Part shown: in pieces, positions 63,562 through 64,000 of the stretch
How positions within the stretch are numbered: position 1 is the stretch's first letter
Layout: every line of letters starts with the position of its first letter
NCBI GenBank assembly: GCA_022448315.1
Contig: JAKVCA010000015.1
Coordinates: 242,837 to 306,836 of the forward strand
Length of the DNA: 64,000 bases
Direction: 5' to 3'
From: Pirellulaceae bacterium
GTDB taxonomy: Bacteria > Planctomycetota > Planctomycetia > Pirellulales > Pirellulaceae
Program-made: the position numbers and the translations under genes
Notes under the pieces: generated by a model
What the model was told of the DNA's origin: nothing
The model's database searches: none
What the model saw: the letters and a program-made list of their open reading frames with translations, nothing else

Positions 63562-63882
63562 CTCTGAAATCTGATGGTTAAACTGGCCTCGCGTCAAAAC
63601 CTGGTCGAGGCCGACTTCTTTGGCTTCCATCAAGGTGGATTCTTGGACGTGAGGCGCGTAGCCGATGAGTTCCAGACGGGCTCGACGTTCGCCCAAACCT
63701 GTAACCCACGCTGCCAGTTTGCCCCTGCAGCACTCCAGATCGATCAGGCATTTTTCGGTTTCCGGCGCGAGTTGGGATGCCTCCGGGAGTTTGAGAGACA
63801 GGCTCACCTTAGTGCCTGCATCCTGAGCATGCGATTTGATGCGAGAGCCCAGCATGAGATCTTGCGTGACGTAAAGAATCAT
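63550..63882 (-). CDS. Receiver-like (degenerate CheY-fold) protein
   Basis: The 110-residue protein begins MILYVTQDLMLGSRIKSHAQDAG, a CheY-like alternation of hydrophobic strand and helix, and continues with LELIGYAPHVQE and AKEVGLDQVLTRGQF. The usual acidic pair, the phosphoacceptor Asp and the Lys near the C-terminus are not evident at the expected places, so phosphorylation is doubtful. AGGAAG lies 7 bases before the ATG. It lies 18 bases downstream of a PII gene on the same strand, so cotranscription is likely and a protein-interaction role near nitrogen signalling is possible. Family assignment is a judgement from pattern only. Confidence 0.7.
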   Translation of the reverse strand: MILYVTQDLMLGSRIKSHAQDAGTKVSLSLKLPEASQLAPETEKCLIDLECCRGKLAAWVTGLGERRARLELIGYAPHVQESTLMEAKEVGLDQVLTRGQFNHQISELLA

Positions 63883-63900
63883 GAACGATCTTCCTGAGAG

Positions 63901-64000
63901 TTAAATGGCGGCTGGACCTCGTTGCAGCCCACCGATCTGGATGGTTTCAGCCAAGGGCATCACGAAAATCTTTCCATCACCGAAATTGCCGTCATTGCCA
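63901..64000 (-). CDS. PII nitrogen-regulatory protein, N-terminal part beyond window edge
   Basis: This 32-residue C-terminal remnant (33 codons including the stop) reads GNDGNFGDGKIFVMPL, the GDGKIF(V) signature of PII (GlnB/GlnK) proteins, then AETIQIGGLQRGPAAI, the family's usual end. The rest lies beyond base 64000. PII proteins bind ATP and 2-oxoglutarate and adjust nitrogen assimilation by contacting target proteins. The uridylylated loop is outside the window, so GlnB and GlnK cannot be told apart. The receiver-like gene starts 18 bases after its stop. Confidence 0.88.
   Translation of the reverse strand, partial: GNDGNFGDGKIFVMPLAETIQIGGLQRGPAAI

Overview
The window looks like chromosomal DNA from a planctomycete, probably a Pirellulaceae-type genome. 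The signs are a c-type-cytochrome/WD40 gene followed by a DUF1549/DUF1553 gene, a DUF1559 pseudopilin-like protein, two CRTAC1 (FG-GAP + ASPIC/UnbV) proteins each beside a TPR protein, an ECF sigma factor beside a membrane Ser/Thr kinase, and many lipoproteins. No rRNA or tRNA gene, CRISPR array, transposase, integrase or phage gene was seen. Base composition is moderately GC-rich throughout and nothing suggests a recent island. A genus cannot be fixed from this window.

Layout. 1-8.8 kb (minus strand): a PSCyt1/WD40 protein, a DUF1549/DUF1553 protein, a ferredoxin-NADP reductase, DAHP synthase, triosephosphate isomerase, SecG and the start of a YicC endoribonuclease. 9-15 kb: a lectin-like secreted protein, a YugP-type zinc metalloprotease, a membrane Ser/Thr kinase downstream of an ECF sigma factor, and a DUF1573 lipoprotein. 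15.2-26.3 kb: one long minus-strand run of eight envelope genes (TPR, CRTAC1, a carboxypeptidase-regulatory-like protein, a heptaheme cytochrome lipoprotein with TPRs, a DUF1559 pseudopilin, CRTAC1, TPR, a small lipoprotein) ending in a clear terminator. 26.8-45 kb: a DUF1080 protein, a UbiB-family kinase, a sialate O-acetylesterase, a sigma-54 activator, a lone HlyD-type adaptor, a Tat-exported terpenoid-cyclase-fold protein, transketolase, a CBM9-like protein, class II fructose-bisphosphate aldolase, a lipoprotein, a DUF72 protein and succinylarginine dihydrolase. 45-52 kb: a Thr/Pro/Gln-rich secreted protein, an NhaC-type antiporter overlapping a soluble histidine kinase, a response regulator with an N-terminal excisionase-like HTH, and a lipoprotein. 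52.6-64 kb: a four-repeat exported protein, RecJ, ribosomal protein L33, two tandem membrane-anchored terpenoid-cyclase-fold proteins, a HisA/HisF-like enzyme, an OmpH/Skp-like chaperone, a small lipoprotein, a degenerate receiver-like protein and the C-terminus of a PII protein.

How the genes work together. The housekeeping genes cover glycolysis/pentose phosphate metabolism (tpiA, tkt, fba), aromatic synthesis (DAHP synthase), secretion and outer-membrane biogenesis (secG, ompH-like), repair (recJ) and translation (rpmG). The less ordinary content is envelope-associated: the 15.2-26.3 kb cytochrome/CRTAC1/TPR/pseudopilin run, and the terpenoid-cyclase-fold proteins with TonB-like N-terminal anchors. 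These are the best candidates for an undescribed system. Function there is inferred only from domains and gene order. Many starts were moved to internal codons with a Shine-Dalgarno match or a signal peptide; TTG and GTG starts are common.
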